64,000 bases of DNA from Pseudomonas fontis (GTDB taxonomy: Bacteria > Pseudomonadota > Gammaproteobacteria > Pseudomonadales > Pseudomonadaceae). Each line of letters starts with the position of its first letter. Positions within the stretch are counted from its first letter, which is position 1. Below, in pieces: positions 26,985 to 36,301 of the stretch. The notes under the pieces are model-generated. The model saw only the letters and a list, made by a program, of their open reading frames with translations, had not been told where the DNA came from and searched no databases. The stretch spans positions 177,342 to 241,341 of the forward strand of contig NZ_JAMDGY010000011.1 in the NCBI RefSeq assembly GCF_028656955.1. The letters run 5' to 3'. The position numbers and the translations under genes were made by a program.

Positions 26985-29900
26985 TTAAATGCTCGTTCTA
27001 GTCGAGCTCAACAACTCTATTCCCGCATCCTTCTTCAGCAGCTCATACACGACCGTCAGGAACACATCTCGCGTGGATTCGTCGCTCAGCAGCTTGGTCG
27101 CCATGCTAGTGTGACTGCTCATTGCACTGGCAATGGCCTGGATGGCTTTGCTCGGCAGGTCAGCCTTCATCGCCTGGTCCATGGTGTTGTTCTGCACCTG
27201 AGCCATGACCACGGTATCGCCACGCAGCTTTTCGGACACATGCACCGCGAATGCCACTTGATCTGTATCGGTGATGTCTTTGCCGAAAGCGTTATTGAGC
27301 TTTTCGATCAGCTCGGTGAGGTATTTTTTCTCCCGGTCGCGGGCGTCGCGCAAGCCGTTATCGGTGATGCCATATAGCTCAGGTGCCTCACCCACGGCTG
27401 AAAGCCCTGCCAGCCCCTCTCCTTTTTTGATCTTGTAGTGGCTGAGTTTGAGATCATCCAGATCCACCTGTTCGGCGCTGACGCCCTTCAAGCGTTTACG
27501 CAGCAGCCGAGCGTAGCTGGCGAAAGCTTCCAGCGCAGGGTCGCCGAACTCCACCAGTTGAGCAATGTACTCATAGGTGCGGACGAACTTGGTCAGGCTC
27601 TCGCTGAAGATCATCAATTCATCACGACCCATGCAGTACTCCGCCCGTTGTACGTCGGAGTACTCCATCCCCTTTTCGTCACCGTTGTCGTGAGCGGCCT
27701 CCCAGGCCTTTTCCCACTGGTCGATGCCATCGTTGAGGGTCTTTAGCTTGCCGTTGAAACGGTCGGTGGCTGATTGAGTCAGCGAATAAAGCTTCTGGTG
27801 AGTGACATTGCGATTCACGATGGCTTCGCCAAACGCCTCGACCTCAGCGGCTTCATAGATGAACATGCCATCCAAGCGCTGCTTGATGTCGTAGACAATG
27901 TTCGGGTCCTGAATATCTGCCACTTGAGCATCACGGTAGAAGGTCTTGAACGCTGCCAGGATCTCTTCTGCCTCGTTAGCAAAGTCGATGACGTAGGTCT
28001 TGTCCTTGCCGGGGAAGGTTCGATTCAACCGCGACAGCGTCTGCACTGCCTCCACACCCGAGATTTTTTTGTCCAGGTACATTGCCACCAGCTTGGGTTG
28101 GTCGAAGCCGGTCTGGTACTTGTTGGCAACGATCATCACCCGGTAATCCGGGGTGTCGAACACCTTTCGCATATCGCGGCCATTGAGGCCGGGGTTTAAG
28201 TTGGTCTCGCTGAACTGGTGATCCGCAGGCAGGCCGGTTTCCTGCACATCGCTATTGGGCACCTCACCGGAGAACGCCACCATCGCCTGCACGTTGTCGT
28301 AGCCCTTGCGCTGGCAGTAGTCCAGCAGCGCCAAGTGGTACTTCACCGCAGCGGCACGCGAGCTGGTCACCACCATGGCCTTGGCCTGACCACCGAGCAA
28401 GTGTGCAACGTTCTTGCGGAAGTGCTCGACGATCAGCTCGACCTTCTGCCCCACGTTCACCGGATTCAGTGACAGCCACTTGGCCAGCTTGCGCCGGGCA
28501 CTCTTCTCGTCCACACGTTTGTCGTCGACAAACTCGCTGCCGATTTTGAACGCCACGTTATAGCCGGTGTAGTTCTTCAGCACATCAAGGATAAAGCCTT
28601 CCTCGATGGCCTGCTGCATGGTGTAAAGGTGAAACGGTGCCGGAGGATTTTCCTGGTTCACCGGCTGCGCCGCATTTCGCGGGCGGCCAAACAAACTTAG
28701 AGTCGAATGCTTGGGCGTGGCGGTAAAGGCAAAGTAGCTGGCATTGCCCGGTCGGCTACGCGATGACTGCCATACCGATAAACGCTCCTCTTTGCTCAGT
28801 TTGTCCCACTCGTCCTCACTCTGCCCGGTCAGCACATAGCGCAGGTCATCGGCGGTACTGCCGCCAGTGGAGCTGTGCGCCTCGTCGATAATGATGGCGA
28901 AACGACGGTCACGCAGGCTGGTTTCACCTAGAATGGCCTTCTGTGCATAGGGAAAAGTCTGCAGGGTACAGACGATGATCGGCACGCCGTCTAGCATTGC
29001 CTTGGCCAACTGCTGGCTCTTGGGGAGGCTGGATTGCTGACGGTCGATGGCGCACACCACCCCTGCCTGGTGCTCGATCTGCTGGATGGCATCCTGCAAC
29101 TGCTGATCCAGCACCTGGCGGTCAGTGACCACGATCACGCTATGGAAATACGGCTCGCCATCCGGGCGACGCACGCGGATCAACGAATGCGCCGTCCAGG
29201 CAATGGTATTGGTCTTGCCCGAGCCAGCGCTGTGTTGGATCAGATAAGGCTGCCCGGCACCCTCGATGCGCACCGCGTCGATCATCTTGGTTACGCCTTC
29301 CCACTGATGGAAGCGCGGGAAAATCAAACCTTCCTTGAAGTAGGTCTTGCCGTTCAAATCCTGGGCTTCCTTGCGCTCCTGAAGCACGTAGCGATGGAAG
29401 ATGTGCAGCCAATTATCCTTCTGCAGCACCCGCTTCCAAAGGTAGCTCACCGGGTAGCTGTCATTGTCGCCGGGTGGATTACCCGCCGCGCCATCGTTTC
29501 CCCGGTTAAACGGCAGAAAGAAAGTCGAATCCCCGGCCAGTTTGGTGGTCATGCGGATATCGCTGTCGCTCATGGCGAAGTGCACCACTGCACCACGCTT
29601 GAAGGTCAGCAGCGGTTCAAACCCGCCACTCTTGCGCTCCGGCTTGCGGTCCATCCGGTACTGCTGCATGGCAGCCTGCACCGACTGGGTGAAGTCGGTC
29701 TTAAGCTCCACCGTAGCCACGGGAATACCATTGATAAAGAAGGCCAGGTCGATCTCGTCGGTCTTGTCCAACGAGAAACGCAGCTGCGGTACCACGCGCA
29801 GGCGGTTGCTCGCATAGCGCTGAATCACCGTCTCGTTGCGATCATCCTCCGGTAACCCCTGGCTCATGGCTAAGGTGCCGCCACCGGCCACGGCGAAGCC

Positions 29901-30173
29901 GTAACGCAGCACATTCACCGTTCCGCCATCGACCTTGTTTTCCAGTTGTTTAACCAGCCGATCCAGCACCACATCGCGAGTGCCAGTACCGTTCATGGCA
30001 TGCAACTTGGCCATGGCCTGCGGCTGGCTTTCCTCCAGCCAACCGAGCACATCATCAGGGAACAGCGCCCGCGCCGCGTCATAGTCGGCGGACTTGCCGA
30101 CCAACCAACCAGCAGCAGCCAGTTGCTCGACGATATGGCGTTCGAGTTCGCATTCGTGGTGGATGTGGCTCAT
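26985..30173 (-). CDS. hsdR: Type I restriction endonuclease subunit R
   Basis: The 1062-residue HsdR shows the N-terminal PD-(D/E)xK nuclease region (VATVELKTDFTQ near residue 158). It then has the translocase motifs SAGSGKTNT near 318, IIDEAHSS near 431, TATPK shortly after, and QTGFDQPK and QTLSRLNR in the second RecA lobe. It cleaves unmodified DNA after ATP-driven translocation in complex with HsdM and HsdS. The ATG has an AAGGA ribosome site. It is the last gene of the operon that starts with hsdM at 36140, and it is followed after 68 bases by druH on the same strand, so transcription may continue into Druantia. Confidence 0.95.
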   Translation of the reverse strand: MSHIHHECELERHIVEQLAAAGWLVGKSADYDAARALFPDDVLGWLEESQPQAMAKLHAMNGTGTRDVVLDRLVKQLENKVDGGTVNVLRYGFAVAGGGTLAMSQGLPEDDRNETVIQRYASNRLRVVPQLRFSLDKTDEIDLAFFINGIPVATVELKTDFTQSVQAAMQQYRMDRKPERKSGGFEPLLTFKRGAVVHFAMSDSDIRMTTKLAGDSTFFLPFNRGNDGAAGNPPGDNDSYPVSYLWKRVLQKDNWLHIFHRYVLQERKEAQDLNGKTYFKEGLIFPRFHQWEGVTKMIDAVRIEGAGQPYLIQHSAGSGKTNTIAWTAHSLIRVRRPDGEPYFHSVIVVTDRQVLDQQLQDAIQQIEHQAGVVCAIDRQQSSLPKSQQLAKAMLDGVPIIVCTLQTFPYAQKAILGETSLRDRRFAIIIDEAHSSTGGSTADDLRYVLTGQSEDEWDKLSKEERLSVWQSSRSRPGNASYFAFTATPKHSTLSLFGRPRNAAQPVNQENPPAPFHLYTMQQAIEEGFILDVLKNYTGYNVAFKIGSEFVDDKRVDEKSARRKLAKWLSLNPVNVGQKVELIVEHFRKNVAHLLGGQAKAMVVTSSRAAAVKYHLALLDYCQRKGYDNVQAMVAFSGEVPNSDVQETGLPADHQFSETNLNPGLNGRDMRKVFDTPDYRVMIVANKYQTGFDQPKLVAMYLDKKISGVEAVQTLSRLNRTFPGKDKTYVIDFANEAEEILAAFKTFYRDAQVADIQDPNIVYDIKQRLDGMFIYEAAEVEAFGEAIVNRNVTHQKLYSLTQSATDRFNGKLKTLNDGIDQWEKAWEAAHDNGDEKGMEYSDVQRAEYCMGRDELMIFSESLTKFVRTYEYIAQLVEFGDPALEAFASYARLLRKRLKGVSAEQVDLDDLKLSHYKIKKGEGLAGLSAVGEAPELYGITDNGLRDARDREKKYLTELIEKLNNAFGKDITDTDQVAFAVHVSEKLRGDTVVMAQVQNNTMDQAMKADLPSKAIQAIASAMSSHTSMATKLLSDESTRDVFLTVVYELLKKDAGIELLSSTRTSI

Positions 30174-30402
30174 GGGGCGATCCTTCGTCTGGCCCGCCCC
30201 TATCTGAGAGAGGCAGTTTGTCTAAAGTTGGTCTTGAGTTCGTCTAATGCTCGGTGCCGACAAGCTGAGCCACCAGTCAAATACCCATCAAATACAAAAA
30301 ACATCAGGCTAACGCCGCAAGCGTAATGATTTAGAGGCTTTAGCCTTGAAAATATGCCGCCCAACAGACGACGAATCAAATACCCGTCAAATACAACGCC
30401 AC
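30174..30402. promoter_or_regulatory. Intergenic region upstream of hsdR with duplicated element
   Basis: This 229-base gap in an otherwise compact operon contains a 21-base element twice: 30277-30297 and 30376-30396, differing at one base. Each copy is itself a pair of TCAAATAC units. The gap could hold a dedicated hsdR promoter with operator sites, which would delay the nuclease relative to the methylase. The neighbouring AlbA_2 ATPase-type gene is a candidate regulator. No gene is visible here. Confidence 0.5.
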
Positions 30403-31869
30403 TCAAGCCCAGTAGGGCAGATAGCGTGAGTTTTTGTTGGACTGTCCCTCTTCATAGGGCTTGATAACCTGTACCTCTTTTGCGTCCCGAATAATCCGCG
30501 ATGCCATCGCACTGTTTTTGGCATCGATTCCAAAGCGTTCACGCAGCGTCGTATTAGTCATCGGGTCACGCAGCACATAACGCAGGCAAGCATGCAGATA
30601 GCAGGCATATACCCGCTCCTGCTTGTCCATGTCCTTGAGTGCTCGGTGAGCGAACAGTACGACCCGTAGAGAGCCATCAGGGCGCTCCCAGCGCGGCGGT
30701 GGTAATTGATAGAGTTCCGTATCGGAAACCACCTTGTCCACGCCGCTACCCCGTTCTTCACAGATGCCGACGCGTCGCATAAAAGAGGCCAGCGCCTCAT
30801 TGCGTGAGCGAGGCGGACTATCGAGAAAACGATCAACATCGACCAAAGGCTCACCGGGATTGGTGATCTCAAGGCGGTCATCAAAAATCTCCACCATAGG
30901 GCCTGCACCCGACACAGAGAAATCCTGATGGATCAGGGCATTGGCAATCAGCTCACGCACTGCCAAGTCCGGGTACATCGGCACATCCTTGCGCAGGGCC
31001 TTTCCAATTACCTCATTTCGAGGTAGCAGTGCACTGAGAAAATCAATCAACCCCTCGAAACCGCTGGCATAGCCCTTGTGCCCCTGCTGCTCACGTACGG
31101 TTTTCAGACGCCCCTTGCCTTCATAAACAATCAGCCGCACCGCCTTGCGCGCTAGCCCTTTGAATTTCTGCAACTCACGGGCAAACAAAATCGCGCCGAG
31201 GTTGGTGATCTCCCAGCGCTTGGCCGCATCACAACGCAGCATGCCATCTTCTTGCAGACGGCTGAGAATACCGCTCTGATCCGTAGGCAGTGGAAGCCCC
31301 AGCAATTGGAAATAAGCAGGGTAATCAAGTAAGGCCAAAGCCTCAGAAGCATCCAGATTGCTTGCCGCCGACAGCTCCTCGAAGGGGGTTCGGTCGAATA
31401 CTCGCCAGAGCGCACGCTCTTGTTCAGGGAAGTCTTTCAACGGTTTCTTGTTCGAGCCAATCCGGATTAGCTCACGCCCCTCAAAGGTCGTCGGCTTACT
31501 GTGTGCGCTGGGGATTTCCAACAAAACCAAAGGTTTGCCGTCGACTTCGAAGGCATGAAAACGAAAATGCAGCCGAGGACTCAGCAGTCGCAGCAGCCAG
31601 CTTTCGAGCTCCTCGTTACCTTTCTTCGCGCTGTGCGGTTTGAAAGTAGTACCGACAATCTCATGGGTCTTGTCACTCACACCCCAGACCAGATAGGCAT
31701 TGCTCTTGCCGTCCAGAGCTGCCGCATTGGATAAAGCAGCTAGGTACTCACCAATTTCCTGTGGATCGGCGTTGTTGTGTTTGAACTCCAGCCACGGGGT
31801 TTCGGCCGGGAGCTTACACAGCTCCCTGACCAAGCTGATCAGGTAATCGGCATTACGTTCCAAGGTCAT
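30403..31869 (-). CDS. AlbA_2 / divergent-ATPase putative regulator in hsd operon
   Basis: The 488-residue product has an N-terminal AlbA_2 (Schlafen-type) domain (PWLEFKHNNADPQEIGEYLAAL near residues 20-45, then YLVWGV). A central region belongs to the GHKL-like ATP-binding class (ELIANALIHQDFS near 310) and the C-terminus is winged-helix-like. Proteins of this kind are annotated as transcriptional regulators or as accessory genes within type I restriction loci. It has an AGGAGG ribosome site and follows the GIY-YIG gene by 70 bases. It may regulate hsdR, or act as an independent phage-sensing factor; the sequence does not decide. Confidence 0.85.
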   Translation of the reverse strand: MTLERNADYLISLVRELCKLPAETPWLEFKHNNADPQEIGEYLAALSNAAALDGKSNAYLVWGVSDKTHEIVGTTFKPHSAKKGNEELESWLLRLLSPRLHFRFHAFEVDGKPLVLLEIPSAHSKPTTFEGRELIRIGSNKKPLKDFPEQERALWRVFDRTPFEELSAASNLDASEALALLDYPAYFQLLGLPLPTDQSGILSRLQEDGMLRCDAAKRWEITNLGAILFARELQKFKGLARKAVRLIVYEGKGRLKTVREQQGHKGYASGFEGLIDFLSALLPRNEVIGKALRKDVPMYPDLAVRELIANALIHQDFSVSGAGPMVEIFDDRLEITNPGEPLVDVDRFLDSPPRSRNEALASFMRRVGICEERGSGVDKVVSDTELYQLPPPRWERPDGSLRVVLFAHRALKDMDKQERVYACYLHACLRYVLRDPMTNTTLRERFGIDAKNSAMASRIIRDAKEVQVIKPYEEGQSNKNSRYLPYWA

Positions 31870-31939
31870 GACGCCCTCCTAAAATTATGGGTGCCCGACA
31901 ACTGACTCGCTGAGCTGCACAGAAAAGTGTCTGGCTTGC

Positions 31940-32887
31940 TCATTCTGCCTCCGGTTCGGGGGTAACGCTGTTTAACTGCTGATCCTGCCAGGCTGCGTAG
32001 GTTTGCCCCGTGCCCTCAACCACCCAGGAGGTGCGCCCATTGGCGGAACGGCCACACACCACGGCGGCGGCAGCGCTGGGGCTGCTGAAGGCATAGTCGT
32101 CGCTAAACACCAGGTTATTGCTGCCTTGTGCGACCATGACGCCTTCGCCGACCAGTTGCTTGAATAATCCCTGGTAGCCACGCTCGGTACCCACCCACTC
32201 GGCGCGGGCCTTAGAGCCCTTGAGCACAAAGAACTCGCCGTCGATTTCCTGCCCTTGCGCGCTGATGCTGTAACGCGGCACCTCCAGATTGAAGCGCGGC
32301 GAGTGGCTGACTGGAATGGCCGGGCTGGTACTGACGGCAGCGGAAGGCTTGGTCAGCTCACGCAGAAAGTCGAAGCCCAGCACCGGCAGCACGGTACGGA
32401 TCTGCTCTAGGAAGAAGGCCATATCAGCGCGGTCGGACTCCGGCAGACTGCCATAATCATGCGCAGTGCCATTAAGCAGCTCGCAGCGGCCGACTTGGTT
32501 AGCGATGCTGATCAGCAGGCTTTCCAGATACTTCACATGGGTCTTGGTCAAGTTCTGGTCCTTGCTGGTGACCAGACAAACCTTTTCCCAGAAGTCTTTG
32601 CCGCCCGCCGTACCCTCGGAGGCCTCCGGGCGGTTGTGCTGTTTGAGGCGCTTGGCCACGTCATCCGACTCGCCGATATACACCTTGGAGCGCAGATTGT
32701 TATCCGGGTCGGGGCCGACCAGAAAATACACGCCGGTTCGCCCGCACTCGGGACGCTGCACCAGCTCGGCCAGCTTGCTGCGCGGGCCGGTGAGAACATG
32801 GCCGGTCCAGTTCATGATCTCGGCAGTAAGAAGTCCATTGGGCGTACCGTCCACCAGAAACAAACGGATGCTGCGGCCTGGGTTCAT
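31940..32887 (-). CDS. GIY-YIG nuclease-family protein with DUF4357
   Basis: The 315-residue product has a GIY-YIG core near residues 52-90 (TGVYFLVGP, then SKVYIGESDDVAKRLKQH) followed by conserved K and E positions. The C-terminus is a DUF4357-type region (residues ~235-310, with SSPSAAAAVVCGRSANG and W). The ATG overlaps the hsdS stop codon (ATGA), so the gene belongs to the restriction operon. It may nick or trim DNA as an accessory restriction factor. The exact role of these embedded GIY-YIG proteins is not known to me. Confidence 0.88.
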   Translation of the reverse strand: MNPGRSIRLFLVDGTPNGLLTAEIMNWTGHVLTGPRSKLAELVQRPECGRTGVYFLVGPDPDNNLRSKVYIGESDDVAKRLKQHNRPEASEGTAGGKDFWEKVCLVTSKDQNLTKTHVKYLESLLISIANQVGRCELLNGTAHDYGSLPESDRADMAFFLEQIRTVLPVLGFDFLRELTKPSAAVSTSPAIPVSHSPRFNLEVPRYSISAQGQEIDGEFFVLKGSKARAEWVGTERGYQGLFKQLVGEGVMVAQGSNNLVFSDDYAFSSPSAAAAVVCGRSANGRTSWVVEGTGQTYAAWQDQQLNSVTPEPEAE

Positions 32888-34218
32888 GTGGCCTCCCGCA
32901 GGTCGATTTGGCCGGTGACGGCGGCCGTGATTAGGGCGGAGCGGCGTTCTTTGAGTAGAGCAATGCTGCGCGCGGTTTTAGTTAGCAAAACATCAAGGCT
33001 ATCGGACTCAATGCGAACATGATCTGCAATTTCTCGCTGCTCACGCTTTGGCGGAAAAGCAAACCGGTATTGGCGAAACTTCTCAGCTGGCAGATGCGCA
33101 ATAGTTGCCTTGGAATCCGATTCCTCAAAAACCCCGCGCTTTTTTGCGGTAAGAAGTGAAAAGAAGAAAAATTCTGCCGTATCCGTGTTTTGTAAGCGCG
33201 GACGCAAACGATGTAGAGCTTTCTGGTAGCCGAAAACAGAGCTTTCACCCCTCCAGATAGCTGCACGCCCTACATCCCCACCTTCGCAGACCATCAAATC
33301 CCCATCCATGACGGTATAACGTTCAATCTCCGCCGGATGAATATCCATTTCAGGAAGATTTTGGATATTGATGGCCCCCCATTGCACATCCTGATTTCTA
33401 AGGTAAGGAACCAGGCTAGTCTTGGTGAGCTTTTTCTCGTCGAGCATTTTCCCTAGCTCAACTGAGTATCGGAAACTCAGCTTGCAGACGGCCCAATGCT
33501 CAGGCACCTCTCCCAGCCACTCTACGCCGGAGTCTTTCATCTTCACATTCGGATCGAGACCCTTCGTGACGGCATGGGTGATCAGCGCCTGGCGCTTTTC
33601 GCGCAGCAGTTCGATAAAGCGGGCTTTCTTCTCCACCAACGCGTCGATGCGGACGGTTTCGCGATCGAGGTGGGAAAGAATTGCGCATTGCTCCTCGCTG
33701 GGTGGAATTGTGAGCTGCATGGATGTCCATGCCTCCATACGGAGAGCCTTTGTTCCATGCCCGGCCTCCTCAAGACGGCACAGCGACTCATCTGCCAAGC
33801 CTCTGAGCAAATGAGCCAGAAATCTCCCATCCAGCTTCGACGACGCATGCAGAGCCTTCAAATCTTGATTGATTGCCATCGGCACCATGGCTTCAGCCAC
33901 CGGAAATATCCGCGCCAGAATCATTCCCCTGACCACAACCAAAACGCTTCCTGCAGGAACCAGAGATGCAGCACCAGATGTAACCGCCAGCTCTGTCAGA
34001 TGATCTTGCGTGTCCTCAAGCTGTTCCTTTTTGAGGTCTTTGGCCGAGGCCCAAGGGATATCGCCATCCCAAAATTCCTGCTTGTCTTTGCTGGGAGTGC
34101 CTCCGCTACGGAAAGTCACGACGTACTTGAGTGGCGAGACAGCCCAATGCCCCGGCACCTGCCCCAACCACTCCACCCCGGAATCCTTGTACACCGGGTA
34201 CGGCTTGTAATGACTCAC
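32884..34218 (-). CDS. hsdS: Type I restriction-modification specificity subunit S
   Basis: The 444-residue protein has the classic two-half layout. Each half begins with the motif KDSGVEWLG(Q/E)VP(G/E)HW (near residues 10 and 217), followed by a target recognition domain and a conserved helical spacer (LSHLDRETVRIDALVEKK in the first half, DHVRIESDSLDVLL in the second). The two recognition domains would read the two halves of a bipartite site. It starts at GTG 34218, which overlaps the hsdM stop (GTGA). Confidence 0.95.
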   Translation of the reverse strand: MSHYKPYPVYKDSGVEWLGQVPGHWAVSPLKYVVTFRSGGTPSKDKQEFWDGDIPWASAKDLKKEQLEDTQDHLTELAVTSGAASLVPAGSVLVVVRGMILARIFPVAEAMVPMAINQDLKALHASSKLDGRFLAHLLRGLADESLCRLEEAGHGTKALRMEAWTSMQLTIPPSEEQCAILSHLDRETVRIDALVEKKARFIELLREKRQALITHAVTKGLDPNVKMKDSGVEWLGEVPEHWAVCKLSFRYSVELGKMLDEKKLTKTSLVPYLRNQDVQWGAINIQNLPEMDIHPAEIERYTVMDGDLMVCEGGDVGRAAIWRGESSVFGYQKALHRLRPRLQNTDTAEFFFFSLLTAKKRGVFEESDSKATIAHLPAEKFRQYRFAFPPKREQREIADHVRIESDSLDVLLTKTARSIALLKERRSALITAAVTGQIDLREAT

Positions 34219-36140
34219 GCCGTCACCTCACCCAGCAGCGCGGCAATCTCCGTCTCCACTGCCTTCAAGTCGGCATCGATCTCAGCCAGCGCACGCGGTG
34301 GCTGGTAGACGTAGAAGTAGCGGTTGAAGTTGATCTCGTAGCCGACGATGCCGACCTGGCCGTCCTTCGCATCAAGCTTGCCGGTATCGATCCAGGCATC
34401 CGACACGTGCGGCAGCACTTCACGGGCGAAGTATTCGTCGATGGACTGGTTGAGCGGCACGTTCTCGAACTCGCGTAGGTCGCTGTCCGCCTGCATATTG
34501 CCTTTGTCGTCCAGTACCGGTTGGGCTTCGGCAGCACGCTCGCCGAAGCAGGCCAATGCGGCTTTCAGCGCGCCTTTGCTGAGTTTCTTGATGCCAGCGG
34601 CGTTGAGGAAGGCCGGCAAGTTATCGAAGCTGCCGGAAACGTTAGCGAACTCTTCAACCTGATCGGCACCCTTGGTGGCCTGGTAAGCGGCGAGCTTGTC
34701 CGGCGTGACCGAGAAGCGCAGGCGCAGCGGGCGCTCGACGGTGATGCGCCGGTAGCCGAAGTCGGTGGTGGCAAACACCTTGCTGTTCGAACCGTTCTTA
34801 CCGGCCTCATGCAGCTTGGCAATTTCTGCGATCTGCTCCTCAGCGAGAAACTTACGCTTGCTGCCCAGGCTTTTACGCATGGGCGCGTGCATGGCGGTGG
34901 CGTCGATCAGTTGCACCTGGCCTTTGCGCGCGGCTTCCTTATGGTTGGACAGCACCCAGATATAGGTGCCGATGCCTGTGTTGTAGAACAGGTCGTTGGG
35001 CAGGGCGATGATCGCCTCCAGCCAGTCATTCTCCAGAATCCAGCGACGGATCTCCGATTCGCCGGAGCCCGCACCGCCATTGAACAGCGGAGAGCCGGAC
35101 AAGACGATACCGATCCGTGTGCCACCCTGCTCTGCCGGCTTGCGCTTGGACAGTAGGTGCATAAGGAACAGCAGTGAGCCATCGCCCACTCGTGGCAGGC
35201 CGGCACCGAAGCGCCCGGCGAAACCAAGACTGGCCTGCTCGTCCTGCACCTGCTTCTGCACCTTCTCCCACTTCACGCCGAACGGCGGGTTAGCCAGGCA
35301 GTAGTCGAACTGCTCATGGGGCAACAGGTCGCTGGAAAGGGTGTTACCTAGCTTGATGTTCTTGGTGTCATAACCCTGAATCAACTTGTCCGCCACCGAG
35401 ATGGCGTAGGTTTCCGGGTTCAATTCCTGAGCGTAAGGCACCAGGCGGGCATTGGGGTTCCACTCAGCCACCTGCTCGATGGCTGAGGAGAGGAAGCCGC
35501 CCGTACCAGCAGCGCAGTCATACACGGTGCGCACCACGCCTTCGCCATTCAGCGCCTGATGGTCGGGTGCGAAGATCAACGTAGTTGCAAGACGCACCAC
35601 GTCACGCGGGGTGAAGAACTCTCCGGCGGTGTCGTTGGCGGACTCAGCGAACTTTCGGATCAGATGCTCGAACACCAGACCCATTTCGTGGTTGCTGATA
35701 ACGCTGGGATGCAAATCGATGCTAGCGAACTTCTGCGTCAATAGGTACAGCAGGTTGGCGGTTTCCAGTCGGCTAAGCCAATCAGCAAAATTGAAGTGCT
35801 GAAATACCTGATGGGCATTGGCCGAAAATTTGGCGATGTAATTTTCCAGATTGGCGCGGGTGCTGGTGGAGCCGACGCTTTCCAAAGCAAACTGCGAGAC
35901 GTTATAGAAGGTAGCCCCGGCGGTGGTAGGCAGAATCAAATCCATATCCACGCCGCTGGCGTGCATTGCCAGAAACTGGCTGCGCACCTTGTCGCGGGTA
36001 GGTTCCAGCACGCACTCCAGACGACGCAGCACAGTAAAAGGCAGGATGATGCGACCGAACTCGGACTGCCTGAAATCGCCACGTAGCACATCGGCCACGT
36101 TCCAGATGAAATCGGCGAGATTTTGCTGTTGCTGGTTCAC
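34215..36140 (-). CDS. hsdM: Type I restriction-modification methyltransferase subunit M
   Basis: The 641-residue N6-adenine methyltransferase shows an HsdM N-terminal helical domain (NLADFIWNVADVLRGDF), the AdoMet-binding motif DCAAGTGGF near residue 208 and the catalytic NPPF near 285. It starts with GTG at 36140 behind AAAGGA. The protein has an extended C-terminal part, as in larger HsdM proteins. It is the first gene of the operon and is expected to protect host DNA and form the core complex with HsdS. Confidence 0.96.
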   Translation of the reverse strand: MNQQQQNLADFIWNVADVLRGDFRQSEFGRIILPFTVLRRLECVLEPTRDKVRSQFLAMHASGVDMDLILPTTAGATFYNVSQFALESVGSTSTRANLENYIAKFSANAHQVFQHFNFADWLSRLETANLLYLLTQKFASIDLHPSVISNHEMGLVFEHLIRKFAESANDTAGEFFTPRDVVRLATTLIFAPDHQALNGEGVVRTVYDCAAGTGGFLSSAIEQVAEWNPNARLVPYAQELNPETYAISVADKLIQGYDTKNIKLGNTLSSDLLPHEQFDYCLANPPFGVKWEKVQKQVQDEQASLGFAGRFGAGLPRVGDGSLLFLMHLLSKRKPAEQGGTRIGIVLSGSPLFNGGAGSGESEIRRWILENDWLEAIIALPNDLFYNTGIGTYIWVLSNHKEAARKGQVQLIDATAMHAPMRKSLGSKRKFLAEEQIAEIAKLHEAGKNGSNSKVFATTDFGYRRITVERPLRLRFSVTPDKLAAYQATKGADQVEEFANVSGSFDNLPAFLNAAGIKKLSKGALKAALACFGERAAEAQPVLDDKGNMQADSDLREFENVPLNQSIDEYFAREVLPHVSDAWIDTGKLDAKDGQVGIVGYEINFNRYFYVYQPPRALAEIDADLKAVETEIAALLGEVTA

Positions 36141-36301
36141 GCAGGAATCCTTTAAACGGGTGAACGCAGGGAGGTTTGTCAGGCGATGATCGCCCCGGAG
36201 CCTCCTTGCGGTGGTGGTGTTGCTGATGGCAGAACCTTAACCGGTCAGGGAGCTGAGAACCAGCACGAGGGCTGCGACTTGTAAAGATTTCAGGTAGATA
36301 G

